A DNA stretch of 64,000 nucleotides from Gonium pectorale. Taxonomy: Eukaryota > Chlorophyta > Chlorophyceae > Chlamydomonadales > Volvocaceae. The notes beneath the pieces were generated by a model. The model did not search any database. It was not told where the DNA came from and worked only from the letters and a program-made list of their open reading frames with translations. The position numbers and the translations under genes are program-made. The stretch covers positions 3,048,806 to 3,112,805 of the forward strand of contig LSYV01000005.1 in NCBI GenBank assembly GCA_001584585.1, written 5' to 3'. Shown piece after piece: positions 48,601 to 61,600 of the stretch (within the stretch, counting starts at the first letter, position 1; the number at the start of each line of letters is the position of its first letter).

Positions 48601-51331
48601 CGGATGTCCAGGGCGACGTCTGCTGCTAGGTAGCACACGCGGGTGAGCAGGGCCACCCGCCGGACCCAGCGCCGCGCCCACAAGCGGTCTACTAGCACAG
48701 CCAGCCGCTGGAGCCCGCCGACACCACCGCCGGTAGAGGTGGAAGCCCTGCCACAGCCGCCGCGCTGCCCCGAGGTGTCGCTCCCCGCATCGGCTCCATT
48801 GCCATCTGCATCACTGTCCGTGTCGTTGCCGGCTTCGTGGGAATGGAGACCCCGAACGAAGTCGGCTTCCGTCATGAAGCCGAAACCGGGGCCGCGGAAG
48901 ACGTGCCCCGACCTCTGACGCAGCCGGCCCTCACGCACCGCAGCCACGATGCTGTAGCCAATCACAGCCAGAAGGCACCCTCCGAAGACGCCCCAAATTA
49001 CGCCCAGAGAAATTTTGTACCTGGGCGGGGTAAGATATGATACGGTGTTGGAATAATGGTCAATTACTGGTCGGCTCAGTCGTCGTGCCGCTCCACACAC
49101 CTCCATCCTGAGCAGTTGCTGCTGAGCACCTTCAACAAGGCAAAACACACTCACCGGTCTGCACCGCAGAGGTTCTGCCGGCCGCCCCCCAGATCCGCCG
49201 CTGCAAAGGCGTATCGCCCTGCCCAGGCTGCGACGCCTGGGTTGTAATGCAGCAGAAACGTCGGGAGCGCCCCGCCCCCAAGCACCTCCATCAGCTCCGC
49301 ACGCGGCTGTCCTCGAAGCTGCATCCGCAACTCCTTACGAACGCAGGCCGCGTGGACGTAGTCCTTCGGAATGGCCCCCTCCAGGCTGTTAGCACTCAGG
49401 TCTGCGACCAGCATGCTCGAAGCCCACTCGCGCGGCGGGGGCAGCGGCGGGGACGCCGGCGTCAGCGCTTGATCTGGCACTGAGGACGGCGGCGACGCCC
49501 AGGGCGGAGACACCACACGGCGCCACGATGGTGGCAGCGTGCCGCTGAGCAGGTTGGAGGAGAGGTTCAGATAGCCGAGCGACAGACCGCCCCAGGCTTT
49601 CGGAAGCGGCCCTTGGAACCGGTTCGCACTGAGGTCCAGCACGCGCAGGTACGGTAGCATGGCCAGATCGGCCGGCAGCGGGCCGCCCAGCCCACAGCCC
49701 ACCACCCGCAGCTCCTGCAGCACCGGCATCAGCGCCACCACCCCCAGCGGAAGACCGCCCAGCAGTGTCGCGCCGTCACGGCAGCGGAAGGAAAGCGAAC
49801 GCAGCGACGGCAGCGGACGCAGCCCACCACCGCTGGTGGGGTCTAACAGTCCTCGCGGCAACGCAAGGTCAGTTAGCACCTCTATCGAAACGTCCACATA
49901 GTAACTGCCGCTGCTGCTGCCAGCCGAGGCCGCCGACTGGCCCACAGCTTGGTACCGCAGCTGGCTGGTGCAATAGACCGCATCACCGCAGAGCAGGCGG
50001 TCCAGCTCCTCCACCTCGGAGGGAAACACCCGTGAGGCGCGAGTGTAGAGTCCGGCGCAGGGCGTGCTGGTGAAGGGCACCAGCGGCGCGTCCGTTAGCA
50101 GCCGTCCCGCGGTGCCCAGAATGAGACCATGATAGTTGCTAAAGCCGGCACAGCTGCCGCCCGAACCGGTGTAGCCGTCGCAGCGGACCGCCAACGCGGC
50201 CGCGTCGGCGCAGTCAGCGCAGGGCACGGCGCCTACAGCAGGCGCGAAGCCTGCGGCGGCACCGCCGGCAGCGGCGGAGGCGTTCACGTCCAGCGTCATT
50301 AGCGGGGTGAGGAGGTAGCCGGGGATGCGCGGGCAGGCGGCGGGCTGGGGCGTCTTTGCGTAGATGCCTGTGCAAAAGTCTGCAGACGCAGGGGCGCGCT
50401 CCCAGCTGGCCGGAAGCGGCAGCTGATACAACAAGTCAGCGCTGTCGCCGATGCTCTGGAAGGCAGCGCAGGAGGGCTGGGCGGAGCAGCGGGCGGCCAT
50501 GAGCTGCATGTCGTGCGCCGCCGACGCCTTAGCGTCCGCCCCGCCCTCCACCAGCCCCCACTGCGTGCCATCGTCGACGCGCCAGTTGGGCGCGTCCGAC
50601 AGCAGCCAGCCTCGGTAGAAGGTGTAGCCTGCCAGCTTGGGGCAGCCGTCCGCGTCCCGGCTGATGGGCCGCGTGTCGCACGAGTCATAGATAGTGTCGG
50701 GGGGGAAGGTGCGGTCCGGCCGGCAAGCGCGCAGCGCTTCGAAGGAGTACGGGAAGCAGTCCGAGGACGAGGCGGGAACTGCGAATACCCTGCCGACCGC
50801 TTGCTGCCCTGGCAGCAGGTCGTTCTGCTGCATTACGCACTGTCCCGAGGGCGATGCGCGCTGCGTGCACGTTTGGGTGCGGCAGCAGCGGACGTACCGC
50901 TTGAACGGGCAACACTTTGGGTTGGCAGAGCCGTCAGGGCAGACAGCGGTCGACTCGGCGGTTCCATTGCTGCAAATGCCATCGCCGAACCAGCACCCCT
51001 GCCAATCGCAGTCTCGCTGTTGAGCGAGGTGCCAAACCGGTTCTCGCACAACAACTGAGCCATTACGGCACGCCGGCTGGTCCGCAGGTGTGAACCAGCA
51101 CGAGAGGCAGAGGTCCGCCCTGGGCCGCAGCTGTGGAATGCCGTCGAATCCCCATCCGCAAATGCCTAGAGACGGCTCCAGCTGCAGCTCCGGGCTCTGC
51201 TCGAAATGAACGAAGCTTTGCTCCGTGTACCCGCAAGTTCGAGCAGACTCGAAGAACGCGGAACGTCCAACAGGCGCGTATAGTATAGCGCCTGCTAGCA
51301 GAGGTGCTAGCAGGCGCAACAGCTGGCGCAT
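45660..51331 (-). CDS. Large receptor-like protein: Cys modules, LRRs, multi-pass region and long cytosolic tail
   Basis: Exons (descending) 51331-49155, 49020-48358, 48163-47978, 47776-46009, 45836-45660; phases agree, giving 1,656 residues. A signal peptide (about residues 1-24) leads an ectodomain with a Cys-rich region (33-230), two tandem Cys modules (230-326 and 333-431) and a short LRR block (about 505-660; LRVLDLSANRFQGPLP, LGYLNLSSNLLSGTLP). A membrane segment (GVIWGVFGGCLLAVIGYSIV) follows, then an acidic/Gly loop and about five more hydrophobic segments in exons 2 and 3. ADVALDIRVTVWLF and EFCVALLQAPAEAVTQSVV recall XK-related proteins, a weak match. Exon 4 is a 589-residue Ser/Gly/Pro-rich tail. 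No kinase domain is seen. Exon 5 is the least certain: its acceptor was chosen by phase only. Confidence 0.72.
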
Positions 51332-53724
51332 GTACCTGCGGCCGGCGAGCAGCGGGGAAAAGAAAGCCCGTCAAAGGCAGCGGCCAGACTCCTACCCCCC
51401 ACCCCTCCGCGCGGCGGCAGGCTTTTGCCAGTCATCTTGCACGGCTCCCTTTCAAAATCTCACTTTGTATGCTTAGCCGAGAAAAGCGGGTTTGCACGCC
51501 CCAAGCCATTCCTCCTCACCCCTCAAGCGTCGCTGACTCCTCATTGCTCCTCTGAAGAGAACGTTAAGGCCGAGACCAAAGCTGCTGCCGGAGCGGCTGT
51601 CATTCTCGTCGTCCGGGCCCCCGCGAGAGGGCCCCTTGCTCTCCTACCCCTTCTGCCTTGACTCCGCGGCCAGCTGAAGCTATGTAGCTCTCTCGTGACT
51701 ATAACATAGACTTTGGGCGTGCTCTTTAGCTACCAGGAGCGCGTCAAGCGACAGTCTAGGGGAGGAACTAGCCGGCGCTCGCGCTGCCTCCCACGCTTTG
51801 AAAGGAATGTGGCAAGTGATATCGCGCAAATACCTGCCTCCAGCGCATGCACTGTGCTCCGCGGCCAGGGCGGTTTCGTACTGTACCTACATCTTAGAGA
51901 GAGCTCGAAGCATGGAATCGCTAAATATGCTAGTCTGCTTGGATGGCATGTGGACAAATCAAGCGAATTTATTTAGGAGGAGGAACAAAATGACCACACC
52001 TTTACATGCAAGGTTGTTTGCAGCTTTGGATTGGGAATAAATACTCCCAGCGCTTTGCATCGCACCGTTCCCATGCGACATACAACCATACTGCCGCTTG
52101 TTTCAGTGCCGCCGTCACCTCCGACGGACCAACGCACCGTTTCTCCACTGCCAGTGGCCCACTCTGTACAAACATACCGTGAGGCCTTGAGGAGCTTGCT
52201 AGGGATCCTGGACTTCTACGCGGGGGTCCTCTCTGTGTTTTGGGTGTAGGAGGGGAAGGACCCAGAGGAGGCGACAAGAGGCATGCACAGCCACCGACGG
52301 GCGCTTGCCCTCCGCATTCCTCTCTTCAAAGGCTCCCTGCAAACGCTGACCGTTTGTGGCCGCTGGAAGGCCTCCTGTCCCATCGTGTACGATCCCTGCC
52401 TTCCCTGCACACAGGTCCGTGCCCTCCGTGCAAGCATTCATCCGTATTTTGGTAGCTTGTTCCGCCATGGAACAGGGGTAGCAGGGGTCACCAACGTTAC
52501 ATTCATAGGGAGCGACGCCTTTATCGGAGCCAGATACGATGTCCGGTGCAAAGCAGCCTACTCGGCAGTGCACGGATAAAAGAATTGCCTTAGGCGATGG
52601 GACAAGAACTTCTCGCTAAGGTGCAATGCGGCAACCGCATCTGCCGTCACGTGGCTAGCGGTGGGGTCACACCATGGCACACATTCGGGAACCCGTACCG
52701 TGGGCCGAACGCCACGGTGTACGCGTACTTGGTCGTCAGCGGGCAACCTCATAACGATAACCCCGGGCGTGGAGTGCAGATGCCAAGAGCGGGGTAGCCC
52801 CTTCGTACACAGACCGGATGCGGCCCAAACCGTCTGCCGCTCCCGGCTGCAGCCGCAAAGGCTGCGCCCGGTACCAATCTTGACCAAGCAAAGTGAGGAT
52901 GCAATGAAGCCAGGTCACATTTTACCCCACATCAATATCAACACGGCAACCGCTGCCGGCTCATGCCCCGCAACCCCTCCTGCATCGCCGCACGCGGCAC
53001 CTCCTCCGCGCTTTATCACGTATCATGCCCTCGTATATTGAACTGAGTTAGCTTGCAAGCAACACTGCCTGGGGATGCAGCAATATGTCCAACCCTCGTG
53101 TGGCAGGAAGCGGGGACGCAGTCGTAAGGACAAGGCTCACGTCAGCACAAGCTCACGGCCTCCGGATGCGCCAGAACACCAGTCCAGTCACTACAATCAC
53201 AAACAATTCTTCGGGCGTGAAGGGCATACGGCGCATCCGAAGCGAGTGTCTACCCTGCACCGGGCGTTGCCCCATCTCCCGTACCCTCAAGCCCTCAAAC
53301 AAGCGCTCTCGTTCACGCGTTTGTCCTCGTGGGTTCCCCACAGCGCATAACCAACCATGCAACAAGCCTCTCAAGCAGCTGGTCACGCCCTAACTCCGTG
53401 CCTTTATCGAGATGCAAATACATAAGATGGGGATGGATAGATGCAACGTGTCGTCAGCGCCCCTGCACGACAACGGCAATGCGCTTGTATGCTAGGCGCG
53501 GCGAGGGTTGATGCGCATTACTCACGGCCACTCATACAACACAGCATGCTATGGTTGCGTCGCTGCCATGGGAGCAAGCTCTTGGGCCCCAGAGGGGGCA
53601 TGGGGCTGGAAAGGCCGAGGTCCCCCAAGCCCAGCCCATGCTCTTCAGCCCTTGAAGGACGGAGCCCTGGGCCAGGACCCGTAGCACGTTAGCCCGGACC
53701 AACACCGCGGTGGGACAGGGGCCC
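51332..53724. other. Intergenic, no supported gene
   Basis: 2.4 kb between the 5' end of the LRR/XK-like gene and the 3' end of the NAR1-type gene, both on the minus strand. Open frames are short, lack motifs and do not join in phase. The part next to 51331 should be promoter; the part next to 53724 should be 3' UTR. Confidence 0.5.
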
Positions 53725-56700
53725 TTAGGCGTTCTTCTTGCCGTCAATCCAGGCGCCGATGCGCTTGGGCGGGCCGCCGTAAGCAAAGGCATAGACGGTG
53801 GCGAGGCAGATGCCGCCGCCGATGTAGTTGCCGAGGGTGGCGGGGATGAGGTTGTGCCAGATAAACTCCTTGGCAGTGATGTTCTCGCCCTGAGCCCAGG
53901 CCATCACGAACAGAAACATGTTGGCGATGCAATGCTCAAAGCCTGCAGGAAAGGGGAGCAGAGGGAGGGGAAGCGGGGGGGGGATATGAATTCATTATAG
54001 ATCTTCGATACCGAAGTGCACGTTCAGGGATGACGGAGGAGGCGTACAGGCAGGGTCAGGACAGGTCGTTAAACCGCCCGCCTCACAACTAACGACAGGA
54101 TCTGTATGTGACTACCACGCCCCCACTCTAGTGTCATGCCCATTGCTTATTGCCGTGGCCACAACCGACGGGGCAGCGCAACGCCGGACGTCCCCCGCCC
54201 CCACGCCGTTTGGCAACCGCCTGTACGCCCCACGGGTGAAGGAGGACCCACCGATCATAGCGAAGGCGGAAATGGGCAGCCAAATGCCCACAGCCTTGCC
54301 GGTAAGGTCCTGCGGGGACAACACAGGGCAACGTGCATTGCCGGGCATCAGCGTCGTCATCCCCGAGCGATGTGTCGCAGCGGGAAGGGACACTGACAGC
54401 GCCAGTCGGGCGGCCTACAGCCGGAGGGCTGTCCTCAAATCGCGTAACATCGCCAAGCGCATGCGATGCCAGGTAGGGCTTACACACGCACGCACCTGTG
54501 CGGCGTTGGCCATCCAAGTTGCGATGCCGACGAGCCAGTTGGCGAAGATACCTGTGCGTGCGGGACGGCGCAGGACGGTGACACAGGGGTCGACGCAGCA
54601 GCACGCAGGCCGGTACCGACAATGAGGACCCCGGCAACCCATGCGGCCAAGCCGGTCACAGGCATAACGGGCGCCGCCCCAAGCGTTGCAACAGCTTGGT
54701 ATGAGCGCCTCGCCTAAGTTTTGAGTCGAGTCCGTATCAAACGGGAGCGCCCTCGCCCAGGACTCCGCATCCGCACATGCACACCAGCGCCCTGGTGGAT
54801 GCAAGCGCACACAGTACGCCGACTGCCGACCGCCTGTAACGGCCAAGTCAGCGCGTAGGGCTCGGCACGCGCGTGCTTCCATCCAATTGCACGACACACA
54901 GGCGGCCGACTTGAGCCGGTGACCCAGACACGGCCGTGCGCCACGTTTGGGCCGGCCCCGACCGCACAGCCAGCCAGCCGGGCTGCTCCATCCACTCCCG
55001 CTTGACTCACCCTTGACCAGCGTCGCGCCCCAGCCGTGGCTGACTTTGTCGCGGGCAATGTGCTTGAGCGTGGTGTCGTGGTGCATGTACGTCTCGGAGG
55101 CGCGAAACAGCCCCGCCATGAGCGCGCAGCCGATAAAGTTGCCGGTCCAGCTGATGGCGAGCATGCGAATCACGGCCAGTGAGTTCACCTGGAGGCGAGG
55201 GAAGGGGCATGGATGGGACGGGGATGGGATGAGGATGGGATGGCAAAGGCGTTTGCATATTGCGCCAACGCTGGCGTGGAGTGCGTGCCAACGCCGGATG
55301 CCCCTCCCACGGTCTCGTCGCTCGCGTCGCGTGGCCTAGGGCCTGACGCTCCCGCTCCCCACCACCGCCTCGCCACCATGGCGGCACGGCACGGCGGCAC
55401 GCGCTCTCATCTCGTCCTCTCAAGGCAGGCAAGTAGCTGACTCTGAAGCAACAACACTGACAGTCGCATTGTGAGTGCGCCTACCTTGCCCTCCCACCAG
55501 GCGGCAGTCATGTAGGCACAGAGCGAGGTGTACAGCTCGGCGCCGCACACCACGATGGTGGTGAAGCCGAAGGGAAAGCCCACGGCGCCGAAGATGAGCT
55601 TGTACAGGCCGTAGTTCTCCTCCTCGGGCTTGCCCACGCCCGGAGCCTGGACAAGGTTGCCGCCAATGATCAGGCAGGTGGTGTAACCAAAGCCTGGGGA
55701 GGGAAAAGGGCAAAGGGCCGCCGTCGGGGCACTGGGGTTAATATACGGTAGGTATACCCGCTGCAGGAATGCGGAGCGGGATCGGGGGTTGGTTGGCATA
55801 GAGCAGGCGGTGAAGCCACAGCCCGAGGGATTGGGGCGGGGGAAGCGTGGTGGCTGCGTGTGGCCGCAGGTTGGCCCGCAGGTTGACGGAACAGGAGGAC
55901 GCGCTTGTGATGAATGTGCACGCACGTTAGGGGTCATTGGCATGAACCCCAGACCGACTAGCTGGGTGAGTGCTGAGCGTGTTTGGCCGAAAGCTCGGCT
56001 GAACGCCTGGCGAAGGCCCTGGCGCTGCAGCGAGGATAAGCCAGCCTTCGCCAGGACCCCAAAAAAGCTGTCGCCGCTACAATCCTACGCCACTCCTCCG
56101 GCGAATGGAACCACTCACTAGGACACCCTATAGGACGTTTTTAAAGGAACTCACAGGCACCCACCCGCCCCCGCTGCCCCCACCCCTTCGCCGCGCGCGC
56201 GGACACACGCCCACGGACCAGCCGGCGGTCATGGCACCCACAGGCAGTTGCCTATCACTGACGCCACGCGACCACAGCGCCCCTGACCCCACACACGACA
56301 CCGAATTGAAGCCGGTCAAGGGGCTAGGTGGGGGCTAGGTCGCGGCCGTACGCAGGCCTTTGGGGGGGGGGTGTCAGCGGTTCAGAGCGCGGCTCACGCC
56401 TGCTTCCGCTCCCAGCTGCCGTCGCGGGTGTTTTGGAAATCCAGCAGCGCCCTCCTCAACCACCCACTCACCCACGTAGCAGCCCGCGATGATGGACAGC
56501 ACCCATATCTTGTACCAGGGAAACTTGGACTTCTCCTCACCTGGAGACAGCAGCGGGAAACATGCGCCAGGCAAAAAAAGTCAGTGGCTGGCCGCCAACA
56601 GGCACGGGTCTCCGACCGGGATGCCTCTTCGGTACCCGGGACGGGCAGGGAAGAACAAACAGTGGGGAGCGCTGGAAACGGGTGGTGGAGCGCCGCTTCG

Positions 56701-58282
56701 GAGGAAGGGCTGGAATGCACTGAGGGAGCACTGAGCGCTGGGTGCGCCGTGAGGACAGGGATGGAGTGCAAGCTTGCAGTGCTCGGACGGCCAAACCGTC
56801 GCTTTGCTTAATGCTATCCCTTCGGTGTTCGCCGTTTTGTCGCTCCGTGTCCGCCGTTTACCACTCCTCGTCCACACAATGCAACCGGTTCGTAGACCGG
56901 CAACCCCGTGCTGCACACGCGAAGATCGCCCAATAAACCGTGCCCTCCGCGCTCACGACGATGAAAGAAAGTTGTTAGGATGCTGGCTTGAACGCCGTGC
57001 GCTGCATCCGTGCCCGCCTTTGGGAAGTCCCCTGCCCCACTGTTGTTCGGCCGCCAGTTCCCACCCACCCACCCACCCATCCCCAAGGTCGACTGGGGGA
57101 AGCTGTTCTTCCGCTGTGCGTTGGAATGACGGCCCCTGTCCCCAACCTCAACACTGTCTTCGGCCCCACCGTGGTGTGCGCACTCTGCGTAGATCTCAGC
57201 GGGCGACAGAATGAAGCTCTTCTTGACGGATACGGCCTGCAGTACGGGTGTGGTACGTAGTACGGTAAACGGTGTGCAGCAGACGTTTGAGAAATGCCCG
57301 ACACGCCGGGGTGTCAAACTTTACGCTGCGGACTGCTGATTGCTCAGGATGTGACCGCAAAGGCGTCTTAGGGATGCAAGAGGCGGTGGGACAGGTGTGG
57401 GGTTTGGGGTTGTCGGCCTGGGAGACCCGAATGAAGGGGATGCGGCGCAGAGCGTCATGAGTGAGTAAGTTAGCCATACTAGCACGCTAAGCGCGGAGCG
57501 GGCACAGGCGGGCAGGTGCCCAGTTGCCCACCTACCTCGAAGGCAGCACTCTGGTGACCTGCAGGCCACTTGGGCATCTGCGGCAGAGGAGTGAGGATGG
57601 AAAATCGACCAAAGGCTTCTTGGACATACCCACAGCCAGGGCGGTACAACTAACTGCCTATTAGGAAGAGGTCCAGCTCCCGCTGAAGGACATATGACCC
57701 CGAAGCCAAATGCAATCTCCTTGCAGGGTGGGCCCGTGGGTCGCTTGGCTCACACCACCCCGCTCAACCCAGCAGCATAGCCGCCGCATCGCTGGTGGTA
57801 CCGCTAGCGTTTGACCTGATGCGCGTTATTTCCTGTTATCGCACTGCTGATATGCATGCTTCACGGCGCTTCCCCACCCCCTTGCCCAGCTCATGTTTTC
57901 GGCAGCCCCGCGTCCCCTGAAAGGCATAGTGGCTGACACCATACCGGCGTGCCCAGGGACACGGCATTCTTCGTGGCCACGGCCTCAAAGTTCTTGGTCG
58001 TCGATGGGGTCAAGGCCTTGCCGTTGGTTGTCGCCTTCCGCGTCGGAGCCGGGCCCTCATCGCCACCCCCGCCTATAAGAGTACCATGGTTGAAGTGCTC
58101 ATCATGGTAAACGCGCCCATTCACGTGCTCGGGGTTGATGGTTCCCTGCTCGCGCACATACCAAACAAAGACTCGTCGTTATGGCCGGACCCGTAGCAAT
58201 GATTGAATGCCTATGTTACCTCGTCGCCCATTTCCATCCGCACGGCGCCATCTGCCTCAGTGATGTGGCCAATTCCGTTCAT
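53725..58282 (-). CDS. Formate/nitrite transporter family channel, NAR1 type
   Basis: FNT channels pass small anions such as nitrite, formate or bicarbonate; algal NAR1 proteins act at plastid or cell membranes. Exons (descending) 58282-58220, 58145-57945, 57577-57536, 57236-57170, 56540-56472, 55693-55485, 55188-55011, 54551-54496, 54309-54252, 53942-53725; every junction is in phase, giving 386 residues. The FNT core (about residues 103-386) shows SPAEIYAECA, AGCYVGFGYTTCLIIGG, VVCGAELYTSL (signature 1), LAISWTGNFIGCALMA, GIFANWLVGIATWMA (signature 2, Gly where Cys is usual), IWLPISAFAMIGFEHCIANM and NLIPATLGNYIGGG. Six membrane helices are expected. A hydrophilic N-terminal extension of about 100 residues does not look like a transit peptide. 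The protein ends KKNA, a dilysine. Which NAR1 paralogue this is cannot be decided here. Confidence 0.93.
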
Positions 58283-58648
58283 GGTCAGAAGCTGTAGGTG
58301 ACGCGGGCAGCAGGGTAACGCCTAGGGCGAGACTCCTACGATAATTGGTCGCGGCAGAAGGCCCGGGGCAGTCAGCACTACAAGTCGCGCAGCAGCACTG
58401 GTAGCAATGGCAGTTGGATGCTGTGGTCAAACTGCCACCGAGAGGCGAGCCAAGCGTACTGTGGCGTCGGACCTGGCCAGCCAAAAAGCCATCGCGCACG
58501 TAATTATGAAACCGTACGTCACGACGTTGGTATATGTGCGAACGGAATTACGTTCGTGTCTTCTAATGCGCCGTGATGTGAATGTCACGAATTTGGAACT
58601 GTTGCGGCCGTTCGGACTGAGCGACAACGCCTGCCGGTTTGCCGGCAA
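58283..58648. promoter_or_regulatory. Divergent 5' region between the NAR1-type gene and the 997-residue gene
   Basis: 366 bp between start codons facing away from each other. Expected to carry both promoters. No nitrogen- or CO2-response element that I could name with confidence is visible. Confidence 0.4.
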
Positions 58649-61600
58649 ATGGAACCTAGCTTATTCGCAACAAGAGATGTGGAACGCGGTGTGGGCGTGC
58701 TGTCCGCGCTGCCAGTCGGCGGCCTCCACCAGTGTCGGCTGTGTGTGCGCCTCGTTTCAAAGGCCTCCGGGACTCCGCGAGCTGTTGTCGGAGCTTATCT
58801 GGCATCCAAATTCCATCCACGTGGCGGTCGTGTGGTCACTGCAGTGAGCCCGGTCCCGGGCTGCGGCACCACGGCACATTGCCGCTGGGGCGGGGGCTGC
58901 CTGTGCACCCAGCACTTGGGCCGTCCGCTGCTCCCCGACACCAACCGGTCCGCTACTCTACCTCTGACGGCATCAACCCTCCGCACTGGCTCTTGGCGAC
59001 TCACACCCGCCGCAGCAGCCGCGCAGCCACGCTCCCCGGCAGCACCCTCGCCGCGGCAACCGCCGCCGGCGGTACCTCCATCGACGCCCACGCCTGCTGC
59101 CTCGCCCGCTCCGATACACAGCCCTAGCTTCGACCACCTTGCGGCGCTGGTTCCCTCCATCAGCCTCGACGACATTCTGTCGGGCAAGTCCTTTTCCGAC
59201 GCGCCCAACCCCCCGCCGCCTGCCGCGCCCAGACCGGAGGCTGGCTCCAGCTCAGGGCGGAAGCCGGAGGCAGCCCCTTCCATGCAGCCGCCAGCGGGCG
59301 GCCAGCGTGGCGGTACCGGCGGTGCAGGGTCTGGGCCGGACCGGCGCGGCGGGCGGGCGGGCCAGGCGGCGCCTGCCGTGTCCTCGGCTGCGCCGCAGCT
59401 GCAGCAGCCGCCGGCGCGGCCAAAGGCTGCGCGGTCCCAGCCGGCCGAAGCTCAGCCTAAGCGGCATCTTGCTGGCGCGGCAAAGGCAGTCGTCTCGGGC
59501 AGGTACAGGCCAGCCGGGGCCGCCCGCATTGCGGAGGAGGCCTCTGCGAAGGAGAGGAGGGCAGCGGCGGGTGCAGCGGTTGCGACAGGCGCAGGGGCGG
59601 CGGCTGCCGACGGTGTCCGGGGCACATCGGCGCCCAGCAGCGATGACGCCGGAGGGCCGCTGGCTGCCGCCGCCGGCGCGCTTACCGCTGCCGTCCAGAC
59701 CCGCTCCCCCACCTCCTCTCCGTCTGCGGCCCCAGCACCGTCCGCCTCAGGCCCCGCAGCGGCTATGATGAGGGCGCCCGTCATGCCACCCTCACCGGCG
59801 ATACCGCGCAGCACCACGCGGCCGCCCCCTGCCTCGTCCTCTCCCGCCCTCCTGCCCAAGCCTACGAGCGCCCCCCGGCCACCAGCAGGCCGTGTGACTG
59901 CTCGGGACGAGGCCCTGTCCCTAGCAACGGGACCAGCCACGGCCACGCTGTCGGAGCCGAAGCCTGAGCTCACCTTTGCGGAGGTAGCAGATCTCCCGGC
60001 GGCCGCCGCGCTGCCTGCGGCGCTCACGTTTGGGGAGAGCGCGTTGCCCGCCCTGCTCTCGAAGCTACCGGCGGACGGCGACGCCTCGGGGCCGGTGGTG
60101 GTCCGCTCCACCCGTGCGCCACGCGCCCAGCGGGTCCGCAGCCAGGAGTGGGTCGCCGCCGTGCAGGACGCGACGGCGCAGGCGGACCCTCCGCCGCCGC
60201 CGGCCGAGCCGCCGACGGCGGCGGCGATGGGCCCCCGAGGGGTGCTGGTCCTAGCCGAGGCGCCGCTACGCGCCGCCCTGGACGCGGCGGCGGCGGACGG
60301 CGCGCCGACGCCGCTGGCGCTTGAGGATCTTCCCGCGACCGTCGACCGGCACAGCTGGTGCCTGCACGCAGCGGCGCTGTTCCCGCAGCTCTACGACCCC
60401 GAGTGGCACGGGTGCCTGTTCGACTTTCTGTTTGAGATGTGGCTGGAGGTCGGCAAGGCGACTGCCGTGGCCAGCGGTGATCCGGGGCGGAGGCTGCTCC
60501 TGACCACGGACGCGGAGCTGGCGGCGGTGGTGGCAGAGGCGACGGGCCAGCCGTTAGACGCACGGCTGGCGCCGGCTGCGGCGGCGGCGCCGCAGCCGCA
60601 GCCGCCGACGGGGGACCGGCGCCGCCGCGCGGGCGCCTTCGTAGAGGCGGCGTACGGCTTTGTGGAGCGCTGCGCCGCCAGCCCGGACTTTGCCGTGCGC
60701 AGCGCGCTGGCGGTCTCGGTGCTGGACTGCATGGACGACCACGACCTGCTGCTGGGCCAAATGGCGGCGCGCCTGCCGGCGCCGCTGGTGCAGCGGGTGG
60801 TGACGCCGCTGGTGGGCCGCTTCCAACCCGAGTGGGTGGTGGAGGAGTGGCGCGACGCGATGGCGGAGGCGCACCCGGGCTACCAGCTGGTGGCCACGGT
60901 GCCCCGCCGCTGGGCCGAGCTCATGGACCGACTGGCGGACGCGCAGGTGCGCACGCGCGTCGGGGTGGTGGCTTGCTTTTTGGCTGTGTGAAGTGAGGTC
61001 CAGCGAGCCCAACTGGCCCCAGTGGCTACGCTGCACCGCTCCCAGGACGAGAGCGTCTTCACCGGACTGATGTGTTTAAGCCCCACCCCATGGGCTCCCG
61101 CAGGTTGTACACGGCGGGCGGTGCCTTGGGCCCCTCCTCGCGGTGATCAGCTTTGAGCCGGCGGACATTCCCTCCAGGCCGCCGCCGCCTGGGCAGTGGG
61201 CTGGCCCGGCACACGCAACGCCGACGGCGCGGGAGGCACGGCCGGCCCAAACGGCGCCTTCGCAGCTAGGGAAAGGTGCCCGGGGGGCGCCTGCAGCGGC
61301 GGGAGGCGAACTACTAAACGGGGAGCGTAGCGAATCGCGAGTGGTGACTCACGGCCGCGGCGGTGGAAGCGGAGGCAGCGACGGCGGAGCTACCACTGAG
61401 GGGGATGCCCCTGAGGATTCAACGGCTCTGCAGCAGAGCCGTCGGGGGCGGCGGAGACGCAGCGCTGCGGCGGAGACAGCGGAGGCGCCGCCTGCGCCCT
61501 CGGCGGGGCCTGCTGGCTGTGGCCGCAGAAAGTCGCGCGTTAGCGCAGAGTCGGCCGAGGGCGCTGCGGCTGCTGTCCGTGTTGGGGCGGCCGCGCGCCG

